A stretch of 20,713 nt of DNA from Pelargonium nanum (GCA_036897485.1 JAYMTF010001903.1:1-20713); one strand, 5' to 3'; counted from the stretch's first letter, positions 9,201 to 19,818 are shown. Notes: generated by a model not told the origin, from the letters alone. Program-made: numbers and translations.

Positions 9201-12200
9201 AAAAGAAAAACAAGTCTAAGAATTTCTGGAATAAGATCCAAACTTTTCTTTAGTATCCATGGATTTGGGTTTATAGGTCTTGCTGATGGATTTTGTCTAA
9301 ACTCACATGGTTTTCCACTTTCAAGATTCACAACTTGAAAGTGCATCTTCAGTTTTTGGAATCCAAAGCTTAATTTATAGAATTGGGTTATTAAATTGTG
9401 CTGTTTTTTCCTTGTGCTAGAAAGAGGATATTTTTAAAGCAGCTGACAAGAATGGAGATGGTGTCGTTTGTGTGGATGAGTTGGCTGCCCTTCTAGCTAT
9501 TCAACAAGAAAAGTAATTACCCATATGCAATGACTTAGCATTATGAATGCAATACTGTTTCCTTTTGCTACTTACAATTATCAAAACTGTTATTGCTCTA
9601 TGATCTCTTTGGATACAAGGTTTTCTGACTATCCATTCTATGGAAGGTGTATTTTACATTTTCTTAATGCATATTTAGAATGTGAGCGCATTTACGTGTA
9701 CACTACCTTTTGAATCTAATGAGATACTCCAAATTGCATTTATAATGCATTGTTTGAGTTTATGAACATGTATTTATGATTATATTTTATCTGAGTGTTC
9801 TAGTACACACCCAAAATTTCATCTACAATGCATCTACATAAACACACACACACACACACACTTAGAGGAATAGTTTAATTTCCATTTATTACTCACTTTC
9901 TAAATTCTTAATATTCGTGATGTTACTGTGTTGCAGACAATCACTTATAACATGCTGCCCTGTCTGTGGTGAGGCTCTCGAGGGTTCTGATCAGCTGAAC
10001 AATATGATTCATTTAACCCTCTGTTTCGATGAAGGAACTGGAAACCAGGTTATGACTGGAGGATTCTTGACTGATAAACAAGCTTCAAATGGGTGAGAAA
10101 ATTGACATTAACCTTTTGGGTTATAATTCATGATATTACAATTTCTTTTGGCATGATGGTTATATGTTTGTGTGACATGGACCTTATAATATTTTGCAGA
10201 TGGCTTTTTAAACTAAGTGAATGGGCCCACGTTTCATCCTATGACATCGGTTTGAAGTCTGGGTCACGCTCTTCACATATATTGGTATGCTTTATGATTT
10301 AATGTGAAAACCATGTAACAGAAAGCCTCTTTATTACTCAGACATTCACATGACATGATGAACTTGATAAATAAATATTTGGGCAAAAGAAGGGAGTGGG
10401 GAAATGTTGAGTGTGTTGGAGCCAATAAAAAGCCCATCTTTTGGAATAGTCCATAAAAGTATCACTGTAACTAAAAATAATGACAACTAATATGGAGACA
10501 AAACTGTTCAAATCATCAGCAAAAAGATGCACCCAAGTTAGCCAACTTTCACAACTCTGACACTTTGTTTTGTAAGATGATCTTCTTCCATGCCAGAGCA
10601 ACCCTTTCATCCGGTCTCCTTTAAACATGAAATAACTCTAATTCCCCAAATTAAGACACCCTGCCTGAGGGAATAGAAGAAGTGGGATAAAACCTCCCAC
10701 CATTGGATTGCAATGATGCTAACTTTGTTGGGTTTCCCAGTTTCCCTGATTTGGTACTATTGAGTTGACCAGTCCCTCTCTTATCAACTTAATTATTTTT
10801 TTGCAGAAATTGAAACTCTAAAAATGGTTGCTTTTGCATTATTATAATTCAATTTCTTGTCTATATTGAATTTGCTTTAAACTCCTTGAGAACCAGCTGT
10901 CTTTGTTCTCTCTAAATTGGAGGGTTATAATGAATTGCCAGACTTTAATCCTGTAGTTTGAGCTTTTATGGTAACAGATTGTCAATCTTGTGCACAACTG
11001 CACATTGGAATTAATTCTCATATTTTTTATTCCACATATTCCAAATCTCCAAACATATTCTAGAGAATTTTCATGTTTTTATGAGGACTCATATTAAGTG
11101 TCTTATTGTTTGTTTAAGACAATATGTTCATATCATGTCACTGCAGACATTGTTGATGCTGTTGATACTCATCTCTCTCAATTTTAGATTTTAGTTCATT
11201 GACCACATCTGTCAACTAACAGTCTATTGTTTTAGGTATTTGACCGAAAGAAACAAATTCTAGTGGAAGAACTCATTGACGCAAAAATAATTCTGTCAAT
11301 GAGAGCCATTTATCAGTCAAAAGTAGGGCTTGGCCTTATGGACAAAGGTATGGATTAAACTGAGTTGAGGGCTAAAAATGATTTGTAGGTAGTTGAGTTG
11401 TACAATTATGTTGCTCTCTCCTCCTTTGCAAGTGATGAGTTACCGTTGCACATTTGCTACTAAATTTTTCATGGTAATCCATTGAAAAGCTGGTTGTTAT
11501 AAAGGTTATTTGTATAAAAAGAATTGCATGATTATCTCAAAAAACCATGTGTAATATGTCATGGTTTCATGTTTAAAAATTCCAGAGAATCTTCAATTCA
11601 CAATAGGATAGCTATCGTATACACCCTCCGTCCCAAAATAAGTATCTTGGTTTATTTTTTAAGAAAAATTAAGGAGAAGTTAGTTTGTGCTTTATATTTC
11701 CTCTTGTGTCATCTGCATGTGTTGTAACGAACTCAATGAATACTAACTAACTTATTATAGGGATACTATTGGTAATTCATGAATAACTATCTTCCTAATA
11801 AGGAAAGAGAACACTAATTGTGGGACAAAAATGCAAGAGAAACCGGACACTTATTTTGGGTGGAGAAAGTAATAGTTACGAGTGAGAAAAAAAACTTGAA
11901 TAGTACACTTGATTATGAATTATGATCAATTGATCATTAACATTTGAATAAAAAATTATTTATTCAGTTAGTTACACACTCCTTTGTCATTTCTTTTCCA
12001 CTGATTATGATATTGGATTATCCCTGATGTATGTAATTAGTGCGATGAGCCATTTGATTTAGGGGCAAAGGAGATCTTGCAGAACATCTCTGAGAAGCAG
12101 GGGAGGAAAATGAATACAGCTGAATCTGCCAAAGATATACCAAGTTTTCTCCAGTTTTTTAAGGCAAGTTAATCTTTCATGTAAAAAATAATAGTCAGGT

Positions 12201-14799
12201 AAAGAAAAGGTCAAACTTTTTTATTTTATGTGGTTACACTTCTTGATTGTTGAGTTTAACCAAAGTGATGACCAGCTATCTAAACAGTGCAGCTAACTTG
12301 CTTTGTATCTAAACCTTGCATGGATCTCTTTATCTATATTTAAGGCTTTGCTATATTTTCTACTTGAAGCATTATTTAGTGCATCCACACAACAATGGAT
12401 TTGTCCTTTTAAGTATGGAGTTTATTCATATCTATGACAGCTGCTGTTAAAACACATGAATTTGCCATGCTGTACTCACTTATAATTTTGAGATATTTAT
12501 AGTAACTGGATGGTTGAAAGGTTTTAGTAAGTTTTGGAGCATGTGACATAGATACCAATTTGAAGTTTCAAATGATTTTTCTGTACGCTAAACTCTATTG
12601 CATATTTCTGACCTGTATATGCGTAATGTGTTTGTTATGTATATATGATTCATTCATGGTCTAGATTAAAAAAAAGGTTCCATATTGCCTTCTCATTGTT
12701 TGATACTATTCAAAATTTTCATATGCGGAATTATGTCAGTTCTCTTACCCCTTATTTGACATATCTTCACTGTGGTGTTGTAGGATCAAATCAATTTGGC
12801 TGAAGTCAAGTATCCTCTGGAACATTTCAAGGTAGTCTAGGATGTGTGTTATCAGCTGCCATTTTGTGGATAATTTTCCAGTAACTTTTTATGTGCACAC
12901 ATGGTTTCCTGTTTTTAACTGTGAGGTTTTTAATTGCATTTTAGTTGGAATGATAAAAACTTGTGAAGTATTTTTCTTATTAGACATTCTTTCAACAATA
13001 ATATTTTTTTTCTTTTCTGCTTGCAGACATTTAATGAATTTTTCATTAGAGAACTAAAGCATGGTGCAAGACCAATTACCTGCATGGAACGAGATGATGT
13101 TGCTGTGTGTGCAGCTGATTGCCGTCTAATGGCATTTAAATCAGTTGAAGATAGTCTAAGATTTTGGATTAAGGTATATCTTTCATTTTCCTTGATTCTT
13201 TTTCCTGAAAGCAAAGATGCAATATAATAGACTGTGACGAGTAAAAACATAACAAGAGAAAATCGAACGGATATGGAAGTTCCTCCATCCAAACTGCTAA
13301 TCTGCTATCTCATTAAAAGACAAAGAATGCACAAAAGGATTTGCTTGTCCATACCAAGTATAAAACTATACTTAAATGCCCCTCTGACAGATCTTCACTA
13401 TTTAGTTTCATTTGAATAATGAAGGAATGGAACTTAATATCATTATAAGCAACATAAGTAGGGCCTAAGTTGTACATATTAGGAGTTGACTATTATTATT
13501 ATATTATTTGTAATATTTTACCTTGGTATAAATAATGTTATGATTTCTTCTTTGCTGTGGGTGCTCTGTTACTTGTAGGGTCGAAAGTTTTCAATTCCAG
13601 GCCTTTTGGGTAAAGAAATATCTTCCAGCCCTTTTATTGGTGGAAGCTTGGTCATATTTCGGTTGGCACCACAAGTATGTACTGGTTCCAATAAAACCTT
13701 TCAAGCAACAGTCTTCTTTTTCCTCACATATTTTGAACTATTTTTTCACATTGCAGGATTATCATCGTTTCCACTCTCCAGTTTCTGGAACCATTGAGCA
13801 ATTTGTAGATATACCTGGATGCTTGTATACAGTATGTGGATATATATGTCATAACATTTTATATTTGCTTGCTTAGTATTCCTTTCTATCTCTAATTTTT
13901 CTCTCTTTAAATGTTCTTGATTCATACCATGTTTCTCTAATTTCCCCATAATCCTTTACTAGGTTAACCCCATTGCTGTCAACAGCAAGTATTGTAATGT
14001 TTTCACAGAGAATAAGCGAGCTGTATCAATTATTTCAACTACTGATTTTGGAAAGGTTTGTCTCCACCTTTATCTATCATAATCCCATTTCAATTGATCT
14101 CTTTGACAGAAGTTAAAAGGCCCATAAGACTTGTATAAAATTATAAAAGTTCAATCCTTAATAATTGTATCAACTAATCTTCTGTTGTTAACAGATTCGA
14201 AACCCATAAATTTTAGTCATTCAATATCCTAGTATTAAAGTTAAGGAGCTGTTCATTTCAATTTGGTTTCAGGTGGCATTTGTTGCAATTGGTGCAACTA
14301 TGGTTGGCAGCATCACCTTTACAAAAAAGAAGGGTGATTATGTCAAGAAAGGAGATGAGGTAAACAACATATGAATTGGTGTCTAGTTTTTATGATCTTG
14401 ATAAATTTACTATCTACACATCTAATTGTCATTTCCCTCTTAAATTTACAGTTGGGATATTTCTCATTTGGTGGAAGCACTGTTATTTGCGTATTTGAAA
14501 AGGTTAGTATTATGGATCTACTCGTTCAATGTAGAAGAAATTATACATTCAAATATTTTTGTTATTCCTCACCAGGATGTTTAGATATATGTAATTTTAT
14601 CATTCTTATTATTTGTTCACATCTTCTGGATCTTTGAAATATTGTGCAGGATGCGATAAAGATAGACGATGACCTCTTAGAAAAGAGTGGAAGGTCACTT
14701 GAGACCTTAGTTACTGTCGGGATGAAGTTAGGTGTCTCCAAAAGAAACCAAACACAGATAGAATTGCCTAACTTGGAGACCTGCGTGATAGGTTCTTGA
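6275..14799 (+). CDS. PSD2: Phosphatidylserine decarboxylase proenzyme, C2/EF-hand type (PSD2/PSD3-like)
   Basis: Converts phosphatidylserine to phosphatidylethanolamine. My model has 21 exons: 6275-6457, 6552-6631, 7221-7245, 7677-7736, 8276-8344, 8452-8544, 8622-8672, 8977-9060, 9421-9512, 9937-10092, 10200-10284, 11236-11347, 12063-12163, 12784-12831, 13027-13173, 13579-13674, 13757-13831, 13963-14055, 14273-14359, 14452-14502, 14650-14799. They sum to 1938 nt (645 aa), close to Arabidopsis PSD2/PSD3, and every phase closes. Domains: basic N terminus with MGHGSSK; C2 domain about 60-175; EF loops DGNEDGMLSFSE (188-199) and DKNGDGVVCVDE (224-235), both with canonical Ca2+ ligands; a Cys/His knuckle 253-275; PSD catalytic domain about 330-630. 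Likely catalytic residues are Asp444 (AADCRLM), His497/His500 (DYHRFHSPVSG) and Ser588 in FGGST, where self-cleavage gives a large beta chain (1-587) and a short pyruvoyl alpha chain (588-645). There is no mitochondrial presequence, in keeping with the endomembrane PSD2/3 group rather than mitochondrial PSD1. I cannot tell PSD2 from PSD3. Catalytic residue assignment is by family knowledge. Confidence 0.95.
7221..7245 (+). other. 25-nt microexon of the PSD gene
   Basis: Exon 3 encodes only (Q)TEKPVWKS, between introns of 589 and 431 bp. It is bounded by TTGATGCAG and GTGAGT. It is required to keep the C2-domain strand SDQTEKPVWKSEKKLLLERN, which matches the C2 pattern of a (T/N)xxPxWxE strand, and to restore phase (enters with 2 bases owed, leaves in phase 0). 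Confidence 0.85.
9316..9343. repeat. Perfect 10-bp inverted repeat, 8-nt loop
   Basis: CACTTTCAAG and CTTGAAAGTG are exact reverse complements separated by ATTCACAA, inside intron 8 of the PSD gene. A hairpin could form in RNA, but no function is indicated; it is too short to be a microRNA precursor by itself. Confidence 0.6.
9841..9861. repeat. (CA)n microsatellite
   Basis: About ten uninterrupted AC units occur in intron 9 of the PSD gene (9513-9936), roughly 75 bases before the acceptor. Such runs vary between individuals. Confidence 0.85.
11620..11871. mobile_element. Stowaway-like MITE in PSD intron 12
   Basis: The element is about 252 bp, flanked by TA on both sides as expected of Tc1/mariner target duplication. 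The left end is TACACCCTCCGTCCCAAAAT followed by AAGTATC. The right end, reverse-complemented, is TACTTTCTCCACCCAAAATA followed by AGTGTC, so the two form an imperfect terminal inverted repeat of about 27 bp. The CTCCGTCCCAAAATAAG phrase is the hallmark of Stowaway MITEs. The interior is AT-rich and codes for no transposase, so movement would depend on a mariner-like transposase elsewhere. It sits in intron 12 (11348-12062), away from the splice sites. Confidence 0.85.
12164..12783 (+). other. GC-AG intron of the PSD gene
   Basis: Exon 13 ends CAGTTTTTTAAG and the next bases are GCAAGT instead of GTAAGT. The acceptor is GTTGTAG|GAT. The resulting protein junction SFLQFFK|DQINLAEVKYP matches the continuous sequence expected in this family. 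The only nearby GT (at 12168, GGCAA|GTTAAT) would shift the frame. GC donors with an otherwise perfect AAG|GCAAGT context are the known minor class of U2 introns. Confidence 0.85.
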
Positions 14800-15175
14800 A
14801 TAGGTCTCATCTAATGTAATATTGTGTTTCATTTTCAGACTAACCTGCAATTTCCTGGTAAACTAAGCTACACTTCTGATTACTACCGTTAATTAATAAC
14901 TAATTTTCTTTTTTGTTGCGAAGATTATAGTTTATGCACCTTACCTTTCCCCATCTGAATGCCCAATGATGTTCAAAAGAACAGAAAAGTACCAAGAAAC
15001 CATTTAGATGTGTAGAATGTTAGCGCGGGAGTATGCAGTTCTGATTAGTAATTACTGGTCCATCTTCGCATACTCCCTTTGTGCACTTCCCTACCAAAAG
15101 TTACTCGACACAACAATTCGAGAGCTTGAAAAAATGAGAAGGGAAAGAAAAAAAGTACGAACACATGAACCCTAT
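14800..15175. other. Convergent 3' spacer between PSD and the clathrin adaptor
   Basis: The two stop codons are 376 bases apart and point toward each other, so both 3' UTRs and polyadenylation signals must lie here. AATAAC/ATTAATAAC-type A-rich motifs are present near 14891. Nothing else is recognised. Overlap of the two transcripts is possible. Confidence 0.55.
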
Positions 15176-17029
15176 TTAACCTGGTCTTGAATAAGCTCCC
15201 GGGTGGTAAGGGTTAACTTGCAGCGGATCTGCTTGTAGCTTCTCCAATGCAAGCTGCCCCTGCATCCCATTTCTTGCGTACTTCTCCCACAGAACCTGCT
15301 CCTCCACGAGCATGTGCTGCTTCTTCTCCAGGTCTGACATTTGCACGTAGGACGGTGGTGGTATTGCAACTGAGGCTGCAAACGGGTCTGCACTTGTGGT
15401 GGTGGTGGAGGTGGAGCCGCCACCACTATTTGCCGTGGGTGGTGCCGGAAGTGCCAGCATTGCTGGCCTTCCGGCTGACCCGAGTGCAACACTGCTAGCA
15501 CTTCCACTAGCTTCAACACTCCTCATTGCTGACATTGTTGCTCCTTGTTGATACATTCCATCCAGCAACAATGCATCAAAACCACCACCAAGTGATGCCT
15601 TCGGCTGCGACAAATTGCTTGCAGACTGAACCAAGGCCGTCTCCCAATCTGCATCGTTCGCGTTCGCGAAAGCTTCCCATTTCGGACCATCATTAGGACC
15701 TTGTGCTTCACAATCAAACAGAGCTAGTGCTAATGTGTTTGCATGATCTTCACTTGACACTGCATCTTCACCCAAGTTCAACAAATCACCCATTTCTTGC
15801 CTTTTCTCTTCTTTCTTCTCTTCCTTTTCAACTGGAGCTTCTTCGCTGGAATCTTCTGGTGGCGGCAGTGCCTTTGTTGCATTCATATCTTCTTCAGTCT
15901 CTTCTGGCTCCGGCTCTTTATTAGTCTCCTCTTCTTCTTCCTCTTCAGGCTCGTCCCTCAGCTGTAACCTTTCGGTTCTTGCTGATGTTGCTCTTTCTCT
16001 TATATATTCGTCCATGAGTGCTAGCTTTTTGGCTGAAATGATCTCAACCTCAGGGTACTCTGAGGATCGCGCGATCCCATAAGTCTTGCACCAGCCATAG
16101 AAATTGTTGAGTTCATCAAACTGCTTCGTGCTTCGGCAGAACATATCATAGACCTTCACACATTCACGTACCTCCAACTCCATGAAACGATCAATCAAGA
16201 TGCTCATTGTTTCAGTTATGTCATAGTATATGTGGAAACTTTCTTTCACTATTGGGTAAAGAGCAACAATCACTATCCTGTTGCTAGTTGCTGCACCTGT
16301 TTAAGTCCAAGAACGAGATACACATCAGTTTTTGCTTGAATTCAAAGCATTTCGGGTATATAACAATAGCAACTAGCAGTCGATCAAACCTGTTGGTCGA
16401 CAAGCTAGAAGGCGCTCAAGAAGCTGCTGCAAATGCTGCATCCTGGAAAATATCTGCTCAATTTTCATATCCCTAACCGGTGTACAATTTCGTGAAGTCA
16501 AGGCACCGTTTTCCTGTTCTTCATCGTTCATTCCAAACGAGCTACGCTTGCCACGCCTGCTTAGCATCTTGAGCTCGAGCCCTTCATCGAGGTAGAGGGC
16601 ATAGGTGCGCACAAACGCAGAGTAGTCCCACGAATTAGAGCGTGAAGAGTCCCGGAAATCTGAGAGGTTTAGAAGGCGCGTGCCCTGCCTTGTTGCGAAG
16701 AAAATCTCTTGCTCGTAGGCAGGATCACCATCAGCAAGCAGCCTCTGGATGAGCACCAGGGTCTTGAGCGCTACTGTCCAGTTCTTGGTCTTGTTGAGCC
16801 GCCTTGCTATGGAGCTGACGGTGACTCTGATGAACCAGCTGGAGTATCTTGTTAAGCTCAGGATCTCGCGAATGTGCCTCTCCTCAGCCGGGTACTCATC
16901 ATGCCTGGTTGCTTTCACTATGGCCACTTCAAGGTCCGCGAGCGAGGTGCTGCTTCCCACCTTGGCTAGGCTTATGCTGGTCCTGTCCTTCACTGCTCCA
17001 ATGGCTTTTCGCAATTTGCTTGGAGCCAT
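15176..17029 (-). CDS. PICALM5: AP180-like clathrin assembly protein with ANTH domain (PICALM5 group)
   Basis: Monomeric clathrin adaptor for endocytosis. Two exons, 17029-16390 and 16296-15176, join through CAG|GTTTGA and an AACAG acceptor, giving ...ACRPTG|AATSNRIVIVALYPIV; the sum is 1761 nt (586 aa). The ATG is followed by MAPSKLRKAIGAVKDRTSI. The ANTH domain covers about residues 20-300. It includes DLEVAIVKATRHDEYPAEER, where the Lys/His cluster binds PI(4,5)P2, then RRLNKTKNWTVALKTLVLIQ, RSNSWDYSAFVRTYALYLDE and the region after the intron (YPIVKESFHIYYDITETM). A Glu-rich stretch lies at about 328-371. A clathrin-box-like DLLNL is at 384-388, DWETAL near 430, and a DPF appendage-binding motif at 517-519. 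The order of motifs and the C-terminal QMSDLEKKQHMLVEEQ match Arabidopsis At1g03050/At4g02650 (PICALM5A/B), which are known for pollen expression; whether this copy is pollen-expressed is inference. A second acceptor (GTGCAG, 6 nt on) would drop two residues. Confidence 0.93.
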
Positions 17030-17480
17030 TGTATTGGTTTTGGAGTTGCAGCTCTATTTCTTGGTGCCTTGTGTTGTCTGAGTACAACAAGATATTACAT
17101 AAGATCACAAAAACAAAAACAAGGTGCAGATTCTCACCAGCTTGTCTCTTCCCTTAAGCATCCGCGTGCCAGTTTAACGTGAGATCACGCGTTGGCAATC
17201 TTAATGCACGAAGATTGGTTTCTCATCGGATGGATCTTCCGGAGGAAGGCCGGGATCTTATCTTCAACATGGAGAAATGTCCCTTCTTGGCATGAAATGT
17301 CAAATAGGATTTGAACTTTTTGATGGGAAAGAATTAAGAGAAGAGAAGGACAGCTATGGCTAAAGCTCTCTCTTCTCCTCTCTTTCTTTCTAGTTTTCTT
17401 CTTCGGTTTGTGTTCTTCTTTCTTCCTTTCCGGGTTTTTTCTCTGTTTCTCAAAATTAAGCAAACATTAGATCTTTGTAT
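17030..17480 (-). promoter_or_regulatory. Upstream region of the clathrin adaptor with a GA/CT tract
   Basis: From about 17365 to 17452 the plus strand is almost pure pyrimidine (CTCTCTCTTCTCCTCTC and similar), i.e. GA-rich on the coding strand, about 340-420 bases upstream of the ATG. GA repeats are bound by BPC/GAGA factors and also occur in plant leaders. No convincing TATA box was found between it and the ATG. Confidence 0.4.
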
Positions 17481-18751
17481 CAACCATCCTCGTATATATT
17501 GGCTGATATTTCAGCATGAAAATGTGGAGGTTTTGTAGGAGGCATTGGTGCCACATTTGCATCAGACAGCAATTTGCTTCTCTATCTTTATTTAGAAATG
17601 GATGGTTTTTGCAAATCACAAGTGTCCTTACTTGTAAACTATCTGGCACCAACCAACTAGTTTATATTTGATTTGATTTAGAAATGAGTTTTTTTTGGCC
17701 CAAGTTTTGGATCACCTTTGATTGTTTTGGACATTCCATATAAGTGTATCTGAAATATATATTATTGAGCTCATATAGGAATATTGTTTTCTTCTTGGTC
17801 TTCTCTTGCACATCAAGCATGAAGAAATGGCCTTGCAGCTTTTGGTTCTTGTCATGTTTTGCTGTCTTGTTGGGACTTATTAATAGGACAGGCTCAGAAT
17901 TGGTTTCTATGAAGACCATACCATCTCCAGCTTCAGTGTCCAGGAGTGGTTTCTTGCTCACATTGTTACCTTAGCAAGTTAGCAGCTAGAGATGCAATAG
18001 CATTGGTACTCACTGAAATCAGTACACGAATTCGCCATGTGTTACATCTGTGATGTATATTTTTGGTTATGATGTTTGTTTCATTGTTTTTATGACGTTG
18101 CAGGCCAATGGACCGGTTCCAACTGGCCGGAGAGAGGTCTAGTTTCAAGCCTTTCACTGGCGGATGACATGCCGGATGTTAGTGATTCCATTGAGGTACT
18201 CTAAGGACAAGTTCTTCCACAAGGATCTATAAGACAAAAACCCAAGGGGGACGAATAACGACATTGTACAAGGTGGTGCGCTCGAAGGGATAGAGTTTGG
18301 TTGAGGCACGCGAGTATCGTTGCTCGTGGTGAGAGGGTCCGCAGATAAAATTGTAGCAACTTTGCGCATGAAGGCGCTTGACATAGGGAATCAACGTGAG
18401 AACGAGTTCGTGAAGAGGGTACAAATTAAGCGTATGAGAGTGTTTTTGTAATTACTAACAGAAGTGATTGTTGTTTGATATACCAAAAAAATGGTTTGGT
18501 ATTGTATATAATAATATTTCAACTAATCATTATCGTAAAACTTGATAGAGTATAGACTTGTTCTACTTCTTATGACATAAATAAATAAATCTATTTATTT
18601 CTACTTCTCCTCATTGCAAAACTGGAAAAAAAAAAACTATTTTTGTGATGTGAAACATTTTTTTATTATAAAAATTTAACTATTGTATATGTACAAACAA
18701 TATTAGCATTCATTGTTACATTATTTCAAATAAAAGGTAAAAAAATCATTG
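17481..18751. other. Intergenic spacer, no confirmed gene
   Basis: This lies between the divergent clathrin adaptor and RZ-1A genes. Two opposed open frames overlap at 17662-17974. The minus one has 99 codons. The plus one contains MKKWPCSFWFLSCFAVLLGL (from 17820), which resembles a signal peptide. A less AT-rich block at about 18105-18430 has short minus-strand frames with no domain. From 18440 the sequence is very AT-rich. None has enough support to be called a gene. Confidence 0.5.
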
Positions 18752-18892
18752 TATCATTGGCTGATTGGTTTAAGATCCGGCTATAATACGTAAACTCTCA
18801 TGTTCGAGTCTGATTGGTATATGTAGTGTACGAGTGAGTGAGTAAATACTAATAAAATATATTTTAAAAATAAAAGTAAAATATATCATTGG
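18752..18892 (+). mobile_element. tRNA-derived SINE-like relic with 9-bp direct repeats
   Basis: The segment is flanked by the exact 9-bp direct repeat TATCATTGG (18752-18760 and 18884-18892), which looks like a target-site duplication. Inside are TGGCTGATTGG (18758-18768), close to the RNA polymerase III A box, and GTTCGAGTC (18802-18810), matching the B box, with tRNA-like spacing of about 34 bases. It ends in AT/A-rich sequence. The A box overlaps the left repeat, which is unusual and suggests 5' truncation or chance. Confidence 0.45.
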
Positions 18893-18915
18893 ATGCTCAT
18901 TCCAGCTCAGATTGT

Positions 18916-18923
18916 TGACGTGG
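18916..18923 (+). promoter_or_regulatory. G/C-hybrid box (TGACGTGG)
   Basis: GTTGACGTGGCGGGCC contains a TGACGTGG bZIP site, overlapping a TTGAC W-box core, about 45-75 bases before the likely transcribed leader of the RZ-1A gene. Its position makes it a plausible promoter element. No TATA box is evident, which is usual for telo-box genes. Confidence 0.4.
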
Positions 18924-18989
18924 CGGGCCATCCTCACCGAATAAAGTAAAAAATGTGTCTTGCCCTTCGTTTTAATTCCTCTTTGGGTT

Positions 18990-18998
18990 TTAGGGTTT
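18990..18998 (+). promoter_or_regulatory. Telo-box (TTAGGGTTT) in the RZ-1A leader
   Basis: TTAGGGTTT is the reverse complement of AAACCCTAA, the telo-box enriched near the starts of plant translation and RNA-processing genes. A second copy is at 19265-19273 in the 5'-UTR intron. Both lie in the first 320 bases of the gene. Confidence 0.6.
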
Positions 18999-19030
18999 CT
19001 TCAAAGCAACTCGAACTGCCCAATCTGCCG

Positions 19031-19814
19031 GTATGCCCCATTTTTCATTTTATTTATTGGTCTTTAATTCCTTGTTGCTAAGAGCTTAAATGATCTGATG
19101 AATTTGTTGATCTGTCGATTGATATTATTCTATTATAATAAAAATCATGCCTTGATTTAGATATGAATGATTTCGTTTATCTTGTTAAGACCCTCAATTC
19201 TCTGTGAATTTTGCACAATTGGGGTTGTAATTAAGAAGAACGAACTTTCTATAGCGAGTGAGAATTAGGGTTTAAGTAAGAGTGAAAATTGACACCTAAT
19301 TATTGGTTGATGCCCAAGTATTGTTTATGGCTTGTTGGTCTTTCACTGATAATTTTTTATTGGGATGATCAAATTAGAACAGTAAAAATGTACTCTGTAC
19401 AGCAGGTTACATGGTTTCTTAGTATCTTGTTTGGCGAATTGGGTGTAGCTGTGGACAGTTTTTATTCAAAGTAGAGTTTTTGTGCACTGTTACACTTGAT
19501 CCTGATTCATGTATGTACGAGTGTAGAGGGAACGTGTTGATGGATAGGAGCAGTAAGTCTTTCATAAAATGAATTCTTTGTTGTGTTCAGTGTTTTAAAA
19601 ACCACAAGGATTTCATATACTTGGTGCTATTAAATAGATGTAAGATGCTGCTTCTTATTTTAATAGTGGTATTGGGTGGATCCCACTCCACTTGTGAACT
19701 TGATGTTGATTTCTTGAGGATTTCAATCTATTGTTTCTATTCCGCTATCTTTTTAGATTGTTGATGTTGTTTGGTTTTATTTTTTAACGTTTCTTTCCCT
19801 TGAAACTAATGCAG
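19031..19814 (+). other. 5'-UTR intron of the RZ-1A-like gene
   Basis: The leader ends CAATCTGCCG|GTATGCC and the acceptor is CTAATGCAG at 19814, four bases before the ATG (TAAAATG). The intron is 784 bp and T-rich. Long first introns just ahead of the start codon often raise expression in plants (intron-mediated enhancement). Confidence 0.7.
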
Positions 19815-19818
19815 TAAA

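Noticed and set aside
10338..10628. Minus-strand 96-codon ORF with HLFADDL, resembling the FADD box of LINE reverse transcriptases
   Set aside because: No other reverse transcriptase motif surrounds it, the flanks are not RT-like, and it lies in PSD intron 11. Four matching residues are within chance.
14193..14206. GATTCGAAACCC as a tRNA or SINE B box
   Set aside because: No A box lies at the right distance and no cloverleaf can be drawn. It sits in PSD intron 18.
15172..15519. Second minus-strand ORF, rich in Pro, Gln and Arg, at the 3' end of the clathrin adaptor
   Set aside because: It is an alternative frame of the low-complexity Ser/Thr/Gly-rich coding region. The ANTH-protein frame matches its family throughout.
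18154..18424. Minus-strand ORFs of 65 and 76 codons near 18.2-18.4 kb
   Set aside because: They overlap in different frames, have no recognisable domain, and no splice context joins them to neighbours.
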